Notes: generated from the sequence alone by a model not told the origin. Counted from the stretch's first letter, positions 9,057 to 18,951 are shown. The stretch: 64,000 nt of DNA from Syntrophobacterales bacterium (GCA_019429105.1 JAHYJE010000004.1:32956-96955), one strand, 5' to 3'. Numbers and translations: made by a program.

Positions 9057-9103
9057 AAAAACCCCGCCATTCCGCAAACGAAGCTTGGAACGGCGGGGTT
9101 TTC
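9057..9103. terminator. bidirectional terminator between TRAP receptor and TRAP permease
   Basis: AAAACCCCGCC(A)TTCC and its complement GGAA(C)GGCGGGGTTTT flank a 13-base loop, with A and T runs outside. It separates two convergent genes. Confidence 0.85.
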
Positions 9104-9240
9104 AATTTTCTGTCGGTTTCCCAGTTGAATTCAAGGTTCTCAAATATTCCAGAAAAGAGGCGTTTCCTGACCTGTCGCTGAAGGGACTATATCAGGCCTG
9201 TTTTTCAAAAAAACGCCAGGAGTGTCGGAGGACGAGGATA

Positions 9241-11049
9241 TTATTTCTTCACCTTGTCCTTTTCCAGTGCGCGCAGGACCGCCGCCATGGGATCATCCTC
9301 TTCCTTCTGCCCGCCGGCGCCGCTCTCCGGCGCCATGGATGTTCCCGGGCCTTCTGCCTGTTCCGGCGAAGGGAACTCCAGGGTTGCTGCGCCTTGCTCC
9401 TGCCCGTATTCCCCCTGCTCGGCTTCGAGCTTTATGGTGTCGAGATTGATCGCCTTATTCGTGTCGAGTCTTCCGGTTACGAGCTGGGGGAAGGAGATCA
9501 CCAAGATCACCATAATCACCTGCAGGGCGATGAATAAAACGGAGCCCTTGTAAATCTGGGGCGTTGTCATGGCCTTAACCGTCTTGCCCGTTATCCGGTC
9601 GAGATAGTCCTCGCGCGGGGCGACGCTGCGGAGATAGAAAAGGGCAAAGCCGAAGGGAGGCGACAGAAAGGATGTCTGCAGGTTCATCCCGATCAGGATG
9701 CCGAACCATACCAGGTTGATGTCCAGTTTGGTGGCTACCCCGACCAGAAGCGGGATGACGATGAACGCGATCTCGAAAAAATCGATGAAACAGCCCAGGA
9801 TAAAGACCAGGATGTTCACTGCGATCAGAAAACTCAGCCTGCCGCCCGGAAGTTGGGCAAAGATATTTTCAACCCAGAGATGGCCGTCCGCCGCGTTGAA
9901 GGTAAAACTGAACACCGTGGCCCCGATCAGGATAAACATGACAAAACAGGAAAGAATCGTCGTGTTTTCCAGCGCCTGTTTGAAAAGCGTAAAATCGAGC
10001 TTCCGGCGGGAAAAGGCCATGATCATGGCGCCGGAGGCGCCCATGGCCCCCCCCTCGGTCGGCGTGGCGACGCCGATGAAGATGGTGCCGAGAACCAGGA
10101 AGATCAGCACCAAAGGGGGAAGCAGCACAAAAACGACGCGTTCCGAAAGTTTGGACAGCAGATGCAGATGCAGCGCTTTATTGGCGATTGCTATTATAAA
10201 AGCCACCGCGGCGGCTACTGTCACGGAAAGGGTGATTATTTCGTCGGAAGGCGCCTTGTCTGTGCGGTCGATAAGCGGATTGATTAGGGCATCGTGAAAG
10301 TGGCTCCAGACAAACGCCGCGGAAATCGCGATGCCGAAGACAACCAGCAGGGATATGTAACCGCTGGCGCCGTTTTCTTCCCGGTAGATGCGCGCCTCCT
10401 TGGGCAGGGCCGGCACCCACTTCGGGCGGACGATGGCAAGCACAATGATGAAAAGCATGAACAGGCCCACCAGCAGCAACCCTGGGACCATTGCGCCGGC
10501 GTACATATCGCCGACGGAACATCCCAGTTGGTCAGCCATGACGATCAAGACCAGGGAGGGAGGAATGATCTGCGCCAGCGTGCCGGAAGCGGTGATCACT
10601 CCGGCGGTAACGCTGTTGTTGTAGCCATAGCGAAGCATAATCGGCAGCGAGATCAGGCCCATCGAGATGACGGCTGCCGCCATGACGCCGGTGGTCGCAG
10701 CCAGCAGGGCGCCGACGAAGATCGTCGCCAAAGCGAGGCCGCCCCGCAGCGGGCCGAACAACTGGCCGATCGTTTCCAGCAGATCCTCGGCCATGCCGCT
10801 CCTCTCGAGGATCAGCCCCATAAAGGTGAAAAAGGGAATCGCCAGCATGGTTTCATTCTGGACGATTCCGAAGATTCGGAGCGGCAGCGCCTGGAACAGG
10901 GAATTATGAAATAGCCCGGCCTGTATCCCGATGAACCCGAAGGCAAGGCCGGTGGCCGCGAGGCTGAAGGCGACGGGAAAACCGGTCAGCAGAAAGCAAA
11001 AAAGGCCGACGAACAGCAGCGGAACAAAATTATTGGCGATGAATTCCAT
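9241..11049 (-). CDS. dctM: TRAP transporter large permease (DctM), long form
   Basis: Sodium- or proton-coupled membrane subunit that moves the ligand supplied by the Tat-exported receptor. At 602 residues it is longer than usual DctM (about 430) because of an inserted cytosolic or periplasmic segment in the middle (about residues 210-300, charged, containing ALINPLIDRTDKAPSDE) and a charged, helix-poor C-terminal tail of about 80 residues rich in E, Q, G and P. Family motifs seen: NETMLAIPFFTFMGLILERSGMAEDL, TGVMAAAVISMGLISLPIMLRYGY and IIPPSLVLIVMADQL. It starts one base after the DctQ stop with GGAGG upstream. The long form is common in TakP/mannitol-type TRAP systems. Confidence 0.9.
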   Translation of the reverse strand: MEFIANNFVPLLFVGLFCFLLTGFPVAFSLAATGLAFGFIGIQAGLFHNSLFQALPLRIFGIVQNETMLAIPFFTFMGLILERSGMAEDLLETIGQLFGPLRGGLALATIFVGALLAATTGVMAAAVISMGLISLPIMLRYGYNNSVTAGVITASGTLAQIIPPSLVLIVMADQLGCSVGDMYAGAMVPGLLLVGLFMLFIIVLAIVRPKWVPALPKEARIYREENGASGYISLLVVFGIAISAAFVWSHFHDALINPLIDRTDKAPSDEIITLSVTVAAAVAFIIAIANKALHLHLLSKLSERVVFVLLPPLVLIFLVLGTIFIGVATPTEGGAMGASGAMIMAFSRRKLDFTLFKQALENTTILSCFVMFILIGATVFSFTFNAADGHLWVENIFAQLPGGRLSFLIAVNILVFILGCFIDFFEIAFIVIPLLVGVATKLDINLVWFGILIGMNLQTSFLSPPFGFALFYLRSVAPREDYLDRITGKTVKAMTTPQIYKGSVLFIALQVIMVILVISFPQLVTGRLDTNKAINLDTIKLEAEQGEYGQEQGAATLEFPSPEQAEGPGTSMAPESGAGGQKEEDDPMAAVLRALEKDKVKK

Positions 11050-11050
11050 C

Positions 11051-11635
11051 TCAGCATACCTCCGATCGACTGGGATCAGAGTGTGTTTCAGCGCAATCCT
11101 CGTTTTCGATCTTATGGGAGAGCGGATCAGGAATCATCCCTTTCAAAAAAGCGATCCGTTTTACCAGCTCTGAAAAGCTCTGTAACAGCAGCAGGGTCAG
11201 GCCGACCGGCAACAGCAGATAAACCGGCCAGCGAATAAGCCCTCCGGCGTTGGAAGACATTTCTCCACTTTCCCAGGCGTTGACAAACAGGGGCCAGGAA
11301 ATACTGATTAACAGAAAGCAAAGGGGCGCAAGAAAAATGATGATGCCGAGGATGTCAATAACTGAGCGGGCCCGCGGTGAGAGATGCGACGAAATAAAGT
11401 CGATCCGCACGTGAGCATTTTTGAGGAAGGCGTAGCCGGCGCCCAGCAGGAACACCGCTCCGTAAAGATACCATTGCATTTCCGTGAAGGCGTTGGAGCC
11501 TATGCGGAACAACTTGCGCGCCAGGGCGTTGCCGGTGCTTAAAAGCACCGAAGCCAGAATAAACCAGATAATAACCTGACCGATTCGCCTGCTCAAGCCA
11601 TCGATGAGCCCGGATATTTTGAGAAGCACCGTCAT
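11051..11635 (-). CDS. dctQ: TRAP transporter small permease (DctQ)
   Basis: Four-helix membrane subunit that partners the large TRAP permease. Four hydrophobic stretches are visible, with the characteristic RKLFRIGSNAFTEMQWYLYGAVFLLGAGYAFLKNAHVRID block between helices 1 and 3. Length 194 is normal. ATG 11635 is preceded by CGAGGTG. Transcribed before dctM with one base between; the receptor gene is on the opposite strand. Confidence 0.88.
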   Translation of the reverse strand: MTVLLKISGLIDGLSRRIGQVIIWFILASVLLSTGNALARKLFRIGSNAFTEMQWYLYGAVFLLGAGYAFLKNAHVRIDFISSHLSPRARSVIDILGIIIFLAPLCFLLISISWPLFVNAWESGEMSSNAGGLIRWPVYLLLPVGLTLLLLQSFSELVKRIAFLKGMIPDPLSHKIENEDCAETHSDPSRSEVC

Positions 11636-11955
11636 ATTTTCACCTCGTGGGCCGCTTTATAAGAAATGCTAATCCCTTGCTGCACATCCGAGTATGCCGT
11701 TATTATTCACGTATATTGAGCATTTAGACTGCCTTCTGGCTAACTTAAGCTATCTCTCGGCAGAACCGTTTCCCGCCAGACGGTATAATATGGATAAGAT
11801 TTTATTTATTGGAATATTATCCGCTGGAGGTACTGCGGCTCTATAGAAAAAAATTTTCTGCCTGTCAATAGCTAATGGTGATTTTTCATAGATGTTGACG
11901 GCGCGGTGGTAACATAGTATGTTAAAAAAAATTTAAATCATACGGAGGTGAAAAA
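11636..11955. other. divergent intergenic region, dctQ / flavodoxin
   Basis: 320 bases with no open frame worth calling. It must hold promoters for both directions; only the rightward one (11895-11923) is clear. The middle (11780-11870) is AT-rich. Confidence 0.5.
11895..11923 (+). promoter_or_regulatory. sigma-70-type promoter for flavodoxin and superoxide reductase
   Basis: TTGACG, 17 bases, TATGTT, followed by an A-rich leader and the ribosome site ACGGAGGTG ahead of ATG 11956. Confidence 0.6.
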
Positions 11956-12402
11956 ATGAAAAAGGTTTTGATTGTGTATTACAGCAGAACAGGCAAGACC
12001 GAACAGATGGCCGAGCATATTGCCGAGGGGGTTAGAATTTCCGGAAGCGAAGCCGAGCTCAAAAAGGTTTCCGAAATCAAAAATGAAAAAGATTTAGCCG
12101 GATATGATGCCTATATCCTCGGTTGCCCGACTTACCATCGGACGATGCCCAATAATTTCGAAACATTTTTGTTTCTTGCCCAGAAGGCGGGGCTGCAGGG
12201 GAAAGTTGGCGGCGCCTTCGGTTCCTACACCCACAGCGGCGATGCCCCGAAGATGATTTTCGACACGATGGAGTTTGTTTACAAGATGAAGGTTACGAAT
12301 CTTGGTTCCTTCAATATGCTGGAACATATCGTGGGGACGCAGGAGGGACTCAAATCCTGCCATGACTATGGCAAGGCAATCGGGGAGCAGCTCGCGGGCT
12401 GA
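11956..12402 (+). CDS. flavodoxin-family protein
   Basis: Small FMN-binding electron carrier or NAD(P)H:quinone-type flavoprotein of the cytosol. The first strand VLIVYYSRTGKTEQMAEHIAEG carries the phosphate-binding loop SRTGKT (about residues 10-15). The second flavin loop is GCPTYHRTMP and the third AFGSYTHSGDAP. Length 148 is standard. It lies 33 bases upstream of a superoxide reductase gene on the same strand; together they suggest an oxygen-defence electron chain (inference). Confidence 0.88.
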   Translation: MKKVLIVYYSRTGKTEQMAEHIAEGVRISGSEAELKKVSEIKNEKDLAGYDAYILGCPTYHRTMPNNFETFLFLAQKAGLQGKVGGAFGSYTHSGDAPKMIFDTMEFVYKMKVTNLGSFNMLEHIVGTQEGLKSCHDYGKAIGEQLAG

Positions 12403-12435
12403 TCCTTCCAAACCTTTATAGAAAGGAGAAATGCA

Positions 12436-12810
12436 ATGGCAAAACAGCTTGAGGTTTACAAGTGTAAGATTTGTGGAAACATTGTTGAGGTGCTGCACGG
12501 CGCCGCCGGCGTCTTGATCTGCTGCGGTCAGCCGATGGAGCTGCAGACGGAAAACACCGCCGATTCCACGAAGGAAAAACATGTTCCGCTGATTGAGAAG
12601 ATCGACGGGGGGTACAAGGTAACCGTGGGTTCGACGCTCCATCCGATGGAGGAGAAGCACTATATCCAGTGGATCGAGCTGATTGCCGACGGTAAGGCCT
12701 ATCGGCAGTTTTTAAAGCCCGGAGACGCGCCCACCGCGGTTTTCAATCTTTCCGCGGCAGCCGTGACGGCGCGGGAGTACTGCAATATTCATGGGCTGTG
12801 GAAGTCCTGA
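12436..12810 (+). CDS. dfx: desulfoferrodoxin (two-iron superoxide reductase)
   Basis: Reduces superoxide to hydrogen peroxide without making oxygen, typical of anaerobes. The N-terminal desulforedoxin domain has CKIC (10, 13) and adjacent CC (29, 30), the Fe(Cys)4 centre. The catalytic Fe(His)4Cys centre is visible as His49, [11 protein letters not shown] (His69 and His75) and the C-terminal CNIHGLW (Cys116, His119). All expected ligands are present, so the protein should be active. GAAAGGAG precedes ATG 12436. The neighbouring flavodoxin is a plausible electron donor. Confidence 0.95.
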   Translation: MAKQLEVYKCKICGNIVEVLHGAAGVLICCGQPMELQTENTADSTKEKHVPLIEKIDGGYKVTVGSTLHPMEEKHYIQWIELIADGKAYRQFLKPGDAPTAVFNLSAAAVTAREYCNIHGLWKS

Positions 12811-12892
12811 AGCGGACAGCGGCAGCAATTCGGCTGTTAGTCAACCCGCGAACCGTTAATTGGGTGGTCGTTTCATAGTAACTGTCTCAAAT

Positions 12893-12937
12893 CCGGGGAG
12901 AGGGTGGTGCAATAAAAAACGCCCTTCCCCCGTTTTT
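12893..12937 (+). terminator. likely terminator downstream of superoxide reductase
   Basis: CCGGGGAGAGGG and CCCTTCCCCCG can pair with one or two mismatches and are followed by TTTTT. The loop is about 18 bases, so this is a fair rather than strong terminator. Confidence 0.45.
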
Positions 12938-13083
12938 CATGAAATAATAAGTGGCGTTCATGCCTTGCGCCTATCCGGGTAAAGAGATTAAGATCATCCC
13001 CTTTTCGTCAGGGGATGTCGCCCGGAAGGTTAGCTTGGGACGCTAATAAGCGGGTGCTTTTTTGTCAAGGAAATTCTGGACTC

Positions 13084-14025
13084 TTATCCGGAAGTCATTA
13101 TTTTTTTCGGATGAGCCAAAACACTGTTCCCTCCTGATTTTTTTGCTGCGTAGAGCAGTATATCAACTTTATGAATTAATTCAAGCGGGTCTGTTTCGTC
13201 TGTGCGCTGAATCGCCCCCATGCTCAAGGTAACGCGAAATTTTCCTGCATTTTCCTCCTTGAAATCAAAGGGCCAGCGTTCGTTGAAGGAACTGCGTATC
13301 TTCTGAGCCACTGTCAAGGCCTGTTCACAGTTCGTTTCCGGCAGCAGGACAAAAAACTCGTCTCCACCATACCGGAAGGAAAGATCAGCCTGTCTCGTAG
13401 TTGCATGGAGGATATCCCCAACCAGGCGCAGGACGTTGTCCCCTTCAAGATGACCAAAATTGTCGTTGCATTGTTTGAAGTTGTCGAGGTCAAAGCCGAT
13501 AACGCTCAAATCACGCTTGTGGCGTATGGCCCTTGACAACTCAAAGGACAAGGATGCGTAAAAATGGCGCTGATTGTAAAGGCCGGTCAGCCCGTCGGTA
13601 ATGGAAAGGGTTCTCAACTTTTCTTCGAGTTTTCTCTTGCTGGTCAGATCGTGAAAAAAACCGACGCTGCCCACTTCCTTGCCGTTCTCAACAAGCAGGG
13701 CAGCGGAAAGCCTGATCGGTATGTGTTTTCCTGCGCTGTTGAGTATTTCGGTTTCATATCCAATCAGGCGGTTTTTTCCCCCGAACTTTTTCGAGTAAAT
13801 GGCCGTTTTTACCGCCTTGGCAATTTTGATATCCCCGTATAATCCGGTTATATGCAGTTTGCCGAGGACGTCTTCAACGGCATGGCTGGTCATGGACGCG
13901 GCTGCCGGGTTGAAGATGATGACGATTCCTTTGTTGTTGACGCCGATAATGGCATCGGGGCAGGCATCGACCAGTTGGAGAAGAAGGATTTCCGAGGATT
14001 CATAAAGCGAGTGAGCGATTTTCAT
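13084..14025 (-). CDS. PAS-GGDEF diguanylate cyclase
   Basis: Makes the second messenger cyclic di-GMP from two GTP. A PAS sensor domain (about residues 15-130: DACPDAIIGVNNKGIVIIFN, later GSVGFFHDLTSKRKLEEK) is followed by a GGDEF domain. The active-site motif RYGGDEFFVLLPE is intact (GGDEF at about 220-224) and an RQAD five residues before it is a canonical inhibitory I-site, so product feedback is expected. No membrane segment: a soluble sensor. I take ATG 14025, which has AAGGAG correctly spaced, over a TTG 117 bases upstream. The PAS ligand is unknown. Confidence 0.92.
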   Translation of the reverse strand: MKIAHSLYESSEILLLQLVDACPDAIIGVNNKGIVIIFNPAAASMTSHAVEDVLGKLHITGLYGDIKIAKAVKTAIYSKKFGGKNRLIGYETEILNSAGKHIPIRLSAALLVENGKEVGSVGFFHDLTSKRKLEEKLRTLSITDGLTGLYNQRHFYASLSFELSRAIRHKRDLSVIGFDLDNFKQCNDNFGHLEGDNVLRLVGDILHATTRQADLSFRYGGDEFFVLLPETNCEQALTVAQKIRSSFNERWPFDFKEENAGKFRVTLSMGAIQRTDETDPLELIHKVDILLYAAKKSGGNSVLAHPKKIMTSG

Positions 14026-14187
14026 TATTTTTTTCTCCTTGGCCAATGCTTTTGTTATTGTTGGATTTATGCTCTCATGCAGCATCCTGCAACGGCAAAA
14101 ACACCGCCGCCCGCTTGCCGCGTAAAGCCCAAAAAAAGTCAATGATTTATTCAGATTGTGTGGCTATAGTAAAAAAGCTTTCGTGTG

Positions 14188-17100
14188 TCAAGGCGTTATC
14201 GCATGGAGTTCCACCCGGCCTTGGGGCGTGTCGTTTTTTTCGGGAGGCTTGAAGATGTCGTCTTTCTTCTGAAAGATGCGTTCAGCCGGAATCTTGCCCT
14301 GCTGGATCAAAAAGCGCATCACGGCCTCTGCCCGTTCACGCGCCAAATTTTCCAATTCATCTTTTTCGACTTTGGTATTGGCGAGGATCAGCTTGACCAT
14401 TTCCGCATCCGGCAACTTGATCTCCTGGCCAAGGGCATTGCGCGGTTTGGGGAACTTTTCCTTTGCATAAACCGCCCTCAGGTAGAGCGAGTACTCCTCC
14501 GGGGAAAGCGGCGGCGCCTCTGCGCCTTCTGTCGCCGTGTTCTGCCTGTCCCGGGCCAGTGCCAGGATATTTTCCCGCTTTATCTTGCGTTTGAGCAGCT
14601 CGTTCCGATAGCCTTCGACGTCCTTCTCCTGATCCACGTATGCCGAAAGCGACATTTTGAGCCCCGGGCGTTCGCCAAGTCCTTTGGCCAGCGATGCGAG
14701 CTTCTGCTCCCCTGCCGGTTGCAGGAAGGGGGATCCGGGCGAGAATACGACCACGCTGAGATCGCTGCCCCCGCCGAAGAGGGAGGAGAGCAGCGAGAAG
14801 GGGGCGGTAACGGCCTTCACAAGCAGATTTTTGATGACCTGGAAGACGATGCCCCAGATATTGAATTGGGGATCATCGATCTGTCCCATGACCGGGACAT
14901 CCAGGTGGATCTCTCCGTGCCGGTCCTTCAGAAGGGCTATCCCGAGCTTGACGGGCAGTCTCGTGGCCTTGTCGCTTTTTACCGGGTCGCCAAAGGTGAA
15001 CTGATCGACCATAATTTTGTTTTCGGAGAGAAGTTTTTTGTTCTCGATATGGTACTTAAGGTCGAGAAAGAGCTTTCCCTGTTTGAGGATATATCCCAGA
15101 TAGGTTTCGGCGTAGAGACTCATCGGCGAAAGGTCGATGTCCGTGAACGAGAGCTTGAGGTCAACGAAGAGATCCTCCCGCAGGGGGTTTATTTTGCCGG
15201 TGATCTTCATCGGGGAGCGGTTTTCCAGATTGCCGCGCAGGTCAACGTCGGCCAAAAGCGAGGCCTCGGACGAAAGGCCGCTGATCCGCCCGCCCAGGTT
15301 GTAAAAGGTCGTTTCGAAATCGTTGGAGAGGTGCTTGTCGGTAAACGCAATGGTGCCGTCCAGGATCGTGACATTGCCGATGCGGACGGCCGGCGGCGCC
15401 TTGGGGCCGGCTTCGGCGGGGGAAGCGGGCGCAGTCGAAGGAGAGGCCTTCCGAGTTTCAGTTGCCGTTGCGGGGTTTGGACCTGGTTTATCCGCTCCCT
15501 CCGCTTTTTCCTCTTTCCGGGTCAGGTTCTGCAAATTGAGGGTTCCGTCTTTGCGGATGATGATGCGCGAATAGACCTCATTGAGGGAAACCTCGCCGAT
15601 TTCCAGACGAAGGGGCTTGATGTCCCCGGAGATCCCGTCGAGTTGCAACCGCTTCCACTTCAGCAAATCTTCCTCTTCGACGGCATCGACCATGTGAAAG
15701 GAGCCGAGACTGGCTTTTCCCTTGAAGCTCCCCGTCGCCGCCCCGTCTTTTAGTGCGATGTCCAGATTCAGGGCCGCATCCAGCAGGCCGCCTATGATCA
15801 GGAAGTTCAGGTTCCCGGGGTAATAGGCCTCGAAATCGCGAAGCGGCAGGCGGCCGATCCGCAGATCTCCGCGGTAGCTAAAGGGAGACGGGGTGAGCGC
15901 GCCTCCTGCCTGGATGGGTGTTTCCTTCCCGAAGAGCGAAGCAAAACGGAATTGGGCTGGCTTCGGCGTGGGGCCGCTCAGGTCTGATAGAGAAAGCGTT
16001 GTTTTGGCGAGCGTGAAACGAGGTTTTTTCAGCTTGGTCTTGTCGGTAACGGCGATATTGAAGTGGTCGAGTTCGATGCGTTTTATTTGATATTCGAGGG
16101 GTTTTGCTGCTGTCTGTTTTGGCGGAGCTGCCGGTCTTGCAGTCGCCGTGACAGTCGTTCCTGCCGGCTGGTTCTGCGCCTGCGAAGACAGCAGCGATTG
16201 GGGGGAGAGCTGCCCGTCGGCCTCGAGGGAGAGGGAGACATTTCCCCGGGAGAGCCTAAGCTGGTCGATCGCCAGACGGTTGGTCTTCTGGCTGAAACTT
16301 GCGCCAGTCACAGCCAGATGCGCCATGTCTATCCCTTCGCCCTTTCCGTATCTTGCGGAGAAATCCTTGACGGTGAGACTGCCCTTTTCGGCTGTCAGCC
16401 CGTTTTTGCCGCTAAAGGCGACCTCGCCGGACAGGTCAACCACCCCTTTAAGCGGCGCCGTCAGATAACTGGCCAGATAGGGCCACCCTTTTTGCAGTGG
16501 GAGTCCGGTCAACTGGACGGAGGCCTTCGCTGCCGGCTCGACGATGGTGAAACTTCCCTGGGAGGCTAGACGAATTTCCCGGTCCACCCGCAGCGAGAGG
16601 TCGTACTGGCCGATTTGTTCAGGGCGATTGCCAATGTTTTTCAGGGCCAGTGCGAGCTCTTCCACGGAGGCCTTGAATCCGCCCCGGGGAAGCTCGTCAC
16701 GGAAATGGATACGGCCATTTTGGAGCGCCAGTGAAGCGATGAAAAAGGAGGGCGATTGAGCCTTGCCGTCGCTGCCCGTGACCGTCCGCGTTGGAACAAC
16801 TAAAGGCGCCTTGGCGGAAACGGGCGGCGGCGGGACCCGGTCTTTTAGCGATTGTTTCCCTGCCGACACGGTTGCCGATTTTTCCGGCTCGGGGTTGAGC
16901 AGACGGGCGAACATCCATTCACCCCGCCGGTCGCGGCTTACGAACAGCTCCATTCCGGCAAGCGTGATCGCCTCGACGTCAAACCGACCGGCAAAGGGCT
17001 CAAGACGGGACGATTTGACCTCCAGCGAGGGGAGTTTGAGCAGCGGCGGCCCATTTTTCAGGTTAAGATCAAGGGCGTCAAGGCGGGCGAGGCCTTTGAC

Positions 17101-17898
17101 GCTGAGTTCCGGTTTGCGGTCGGCGGCTTGCCGGTAAAGGATATCCGCAGCGATGGTAAGTTTGCCCGAGGCCAGTTCGATCGGCGGCGCCTGGGGGACA
17201 TAGGCCAGAAGCTCCGGCAGGCTGAACTGCTGAAGGTCGATGTGGACGGAACTTTCCAGGTTCTTGCTGAAGGGTTTGACCTTGGCGGTGACGACAAGGG
17301 GTGCGCCGTTGACGAGAGCGGAGATGCGCGGGACAGCCTCCCTGTCCGCCTCAGCCGGAATGCTGCTGAGCCAGGGGAGGGCAATCTCCAGGTTGTTGAT
17401 GCTGTGCTTCCTACCGCCCGCGACGATGCGGTCATCCAGAACCAGTGATCCGCCCGTCAGTTGGAAGCGATTCAGAACGAAGGGAAAAACTCCGGCTGAT
17501 TTCGGTTTTTCCTCTTTTTTCTGGCGCTCAATGATTTCCGAAAAATTGAAGCTGTTAGCGCCTGTACGAATGATCCGGAGCGATGGGGATTCAATAAATA
17601 CCTCGGAAAGCACCAGGGCGCGCCGGTAAATGGAGGTCGGGCTGATCGAGATGCGAAGGGCGCCGATGGAGAGGAAGGGGCCGCCGCCCTTTTCTTCAAC
17701 GGCAAAACCTCGTACAGCGGCAGCGAGGGTCAAGGGGTTCAGGGAGACCTTTTCTATCCGCACGTTGCGTCCGGTCGCCTCCCGCAGGAGCTCGACGGCC
17801 TTGTTCTTGATTAAAACCGGCAGGGCGGCGGCCATGAAGATTAGCAAAGCGGCCAAGGCCCCGATGGCGACCAGCGTTATTTTCTTCCACTTGGTCAT
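14188..17898 (-). CDS. DUF748 / AsmA-like envelope protein
   Basis: Very large (1236 residues) protein anchored by one N-terminal membrane helix (ITLVAIGALAALLIFMAAALPVLI) and otherwise exported. The start AVELLREATGRNVRIEKVSLNPLTLAAAVRGFAVEE and repeated beta-rich blocks (VNLS/LDLK type) match the DUF748 and AsmA-like group, whose members bridge inner and outer membranes in lipid transport. The C-terminal part VVVFSPGSPFLQPAGEQKLASLAKGL resembles an OmpA-type region. Low-complexity linkers rich in A, P, T and K lie near residues 590-600 and 820-850. Start choice is uncertain: GTG 17910, ATG 17904 and ATG 17898 are all in frame; the last has GGAG six bases upstream. Confidence 0.82.
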   Translation of the reverse strand: MTKWKKITLVAIGALAALLIFMAAALPVLIKNKAVELLREATGRNVRIEKVSLNPLTLAAAVRGFAVEEKGGGPFLSIGALRISISPTSIYRRALVLSEVFIESPSLRIIRTGANSFNFSEIIERQKKEEKPKSAGVFPFVLNRFQLTGGSLVLDDRIVAGGRKHSINNLEIALPWLSSIPAEADREAVPRISALVNGAPLVVTAKVKPFSKNLESSVHIDLQQFSLPELLAYVPQAPPIELASGKLTIAADILYRQAADRKPELSVKGLARLDALDLNLKNGPPLLKLPSLEVKSSRLEPFAGRFDVEAITLAGMELFVSRDRRGEWMFARLLNPEPEKSATVSAGKQSLKDRVPPPPVSAKAPLVVPTRTVTGSDGKAQSPSFFIASLALQNGRIHFRDELPRGGFKASVEELALALKNIGNRPEQIGQYDLSLRVDREIRLASQGSFTIVEPAAKASVQLTGLPLQKGWPYLASYLTAPLKGVVDLSGEVAFSGKNGLTAEKGSLTVKDFSARYGKGEGIDMAHLAVTGASFSQKTNRLAIDQLRLSRGNVSLSLEADGQLSPQSLLSSQAQNQPAGTTVTATARPAAPPKQTAAKPLEYQIKRIELDHFNIAVTDKTKLKKPRFTLAKTTLSLSDLSGPTPKPAQFRFASLFGKETPIQAGGALTPSPFSYRGDLRIGRLPLRDFEAYYPGNLNFLIIGGLLDAALNLDIALKDGAATGSFKGKASLGSFHMVDAVEEEDLLKWKRLQLDGISGDIKPLRLEIGEVSLNEVYSRIIIRKDGTLNLQNLTRKEEKAEGADKPGPNPATATETRKASPSTAPASPAEAGPKAPPAVRIGNVTILDGTIAFTDKHLSNDFETTFYNLGGRISGLSSEASLLADVDLRGNLENRSPMKITGKINPLREDLFVDLKLSFTDIDLSPMSLYAETYLGYILKQGKLFLDLKYHIENKKLLSENKIMVDQFTFGDPVKSDKATRLPVKLGIALLKDRHGEIHLDVPVMGQIDDPQFNIWGIVFQVIKNLLVKAVTAPFSLLSSLFGGGSDLSVVVFSPGSPFLQPAGEQKLASLAKGLGERPGLKMSLSAYVDQEKDVEGYRNELLKRKIKRENILALARDRQNTATEGAEAPPLSPEEYSLYLRAVYAKEKFPKPRNALGQEIKLPDAEMVKLILANTKVEKDELENLARERAEAVMRFLIQQGKIPAERIFQKKDDIFKPPEKNDTPQGRVELHAITP

Positions 17899-17976
17899 GC
17901 GCATCTCCACTTTCTCCGCAAACGGCCAGCTTTTCAGGCCGCCCCTTTCTCCGGGGGTGAAGGGGGCGTTACGTTT

Positions 17977-18747
17977 CTACCTGGCAAAAACCTTCTTCAA
18001 GAGATCGGTGGTTCGGGCAACGGGATTGGTTCGTATTTTGGTTTCTTCCTCGGCGATCATCTGAAACAGGCCATTCAGCGCCTTGTTGGTCACATAGTGG
18101 TCGAGATCGACGGAGTCCGGTTTCACGAGGGAGAGTGCCGGGAGCCGGCCGAGCATTGCCTGATAGGCGCGGGTTGCCCCCACCTGATTCATGCTTGCCG
18201 CGATGGCCGGTTTGAAAGCTTCGTAAAGCTGGGCGGTCGTTTTGGATTGAAAGTAATCGGTGGCCGCCCTGTTATTGCCGGCCAGAATCTTTCGGGCATC
18301 CTCGATGCTCATTTCCCGAATCGCCGCGGCGAAAGGGGATGCCGCGTTGGGGGCAGCCTGCTCGGCGGCGCGGTTCATGCTTTGAATGAACTCGTCCACC
18401 TGCCTCTGATAGCCGAGCTTACTCAGGAGTTCCGCTGTCCGCTGTATCTTGTCGGGCAGGAGAATCTTGATGGCATCGTTTCCCATATATCCGTTGAGTT
18501 GAGAAACAAGGCCGACGGCATTTTTCGTACCCAGGGAGAGGGCTTCCTTGAGTCCGGAGGCAATCGTTGAATCGTCGAGTCCTCGGGCCGCTGCGGAACC
18601 CTGCGGCAGATCGATGATTCCCTGCAGTTTGGGCAATCCCTTGTTGAGCGCATCACCGAGAAAATCCGCATGCAGGGGAAGGGGAAATACTTGAGAAAAA
18701 AATAACAAGAGCAGGAGGATAACGGTGACAAATAGCCGGTCTTTCAT
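17977..18747 (-). CDS. DUF4197 exported protein
   Basis: Periplasmic protein of unknown function, 256 residues. Signal peptide: MKDRLFVTVILLLLLFFSQVFPLPLHA, cut near residue 28. The rest matches the DUF4197 pattern (ADFLGDALNKGLPKL, IASGLKEALSLGTKNAVGLVSQLNGY, AIKILLPDKI, SPFAAAIREMSIEDARKILAG, TDYFQSKTTAQLYEAFKPAI and the C-terminal ALNGLFQMIAEEETKIRTNPVARTTDLLKKVF). ATG 18747 has AAAGGAG; an upstream in-frame ATG adds 25 residues without one. It lies 78 bases ahead of the DUF748 gene on the same strand, so both may be one envelope operon. Confidence 0.85.
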   Translation of the reverse strand: MKDRLFVTVILLLLLFFSQVFPLPLHADFLGDALNKGLPKLQGIIDLPQGSAAARGLDDSTIASGLKEALSLGTKNAVGLVSQLNGYMGNDAIKILLPDKIQRTAELLSKLGYQRQVDEFIQSMNRAAEQAAPNAASPFAAAIREMSIEDARKILAGNNRAATDYFQSKTTAQLYEAFKPAIAASMNQVGATRAYQAMLGRLPALSLVKPDSVDLDHYVTNKALNGLFQMIAEEETKIRTNPVARTTDLLKKVFAR

Positions 18748-18951
18748 AGCGACTCCTTTGAGTTGTTGGAACCAAGGCAGAAAAAAGCCTCTGTCAAAAT
18801 TACTTGAAGGCATCATATTCATAATGACTCAAAAAATCAAGCGGTATGTGGCGAGGGAAGGCCAATTTATTCGGCAGACAAGTGCCAGTTCGAGCCCTTT
18901 TCATTGCGGTCCCGCATAAATTATGACAGGATGCGCTGCCGTGGAGGAGGT

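Noticed and set aside
14185..15753. 522-codon plus-strand open frame opposite the DUF748 gene
   Set aside because: Lies wholly antisense to a well-supported gene in GC-rich DNA, with Arg/Gly-rich composition and no recognisable domain.
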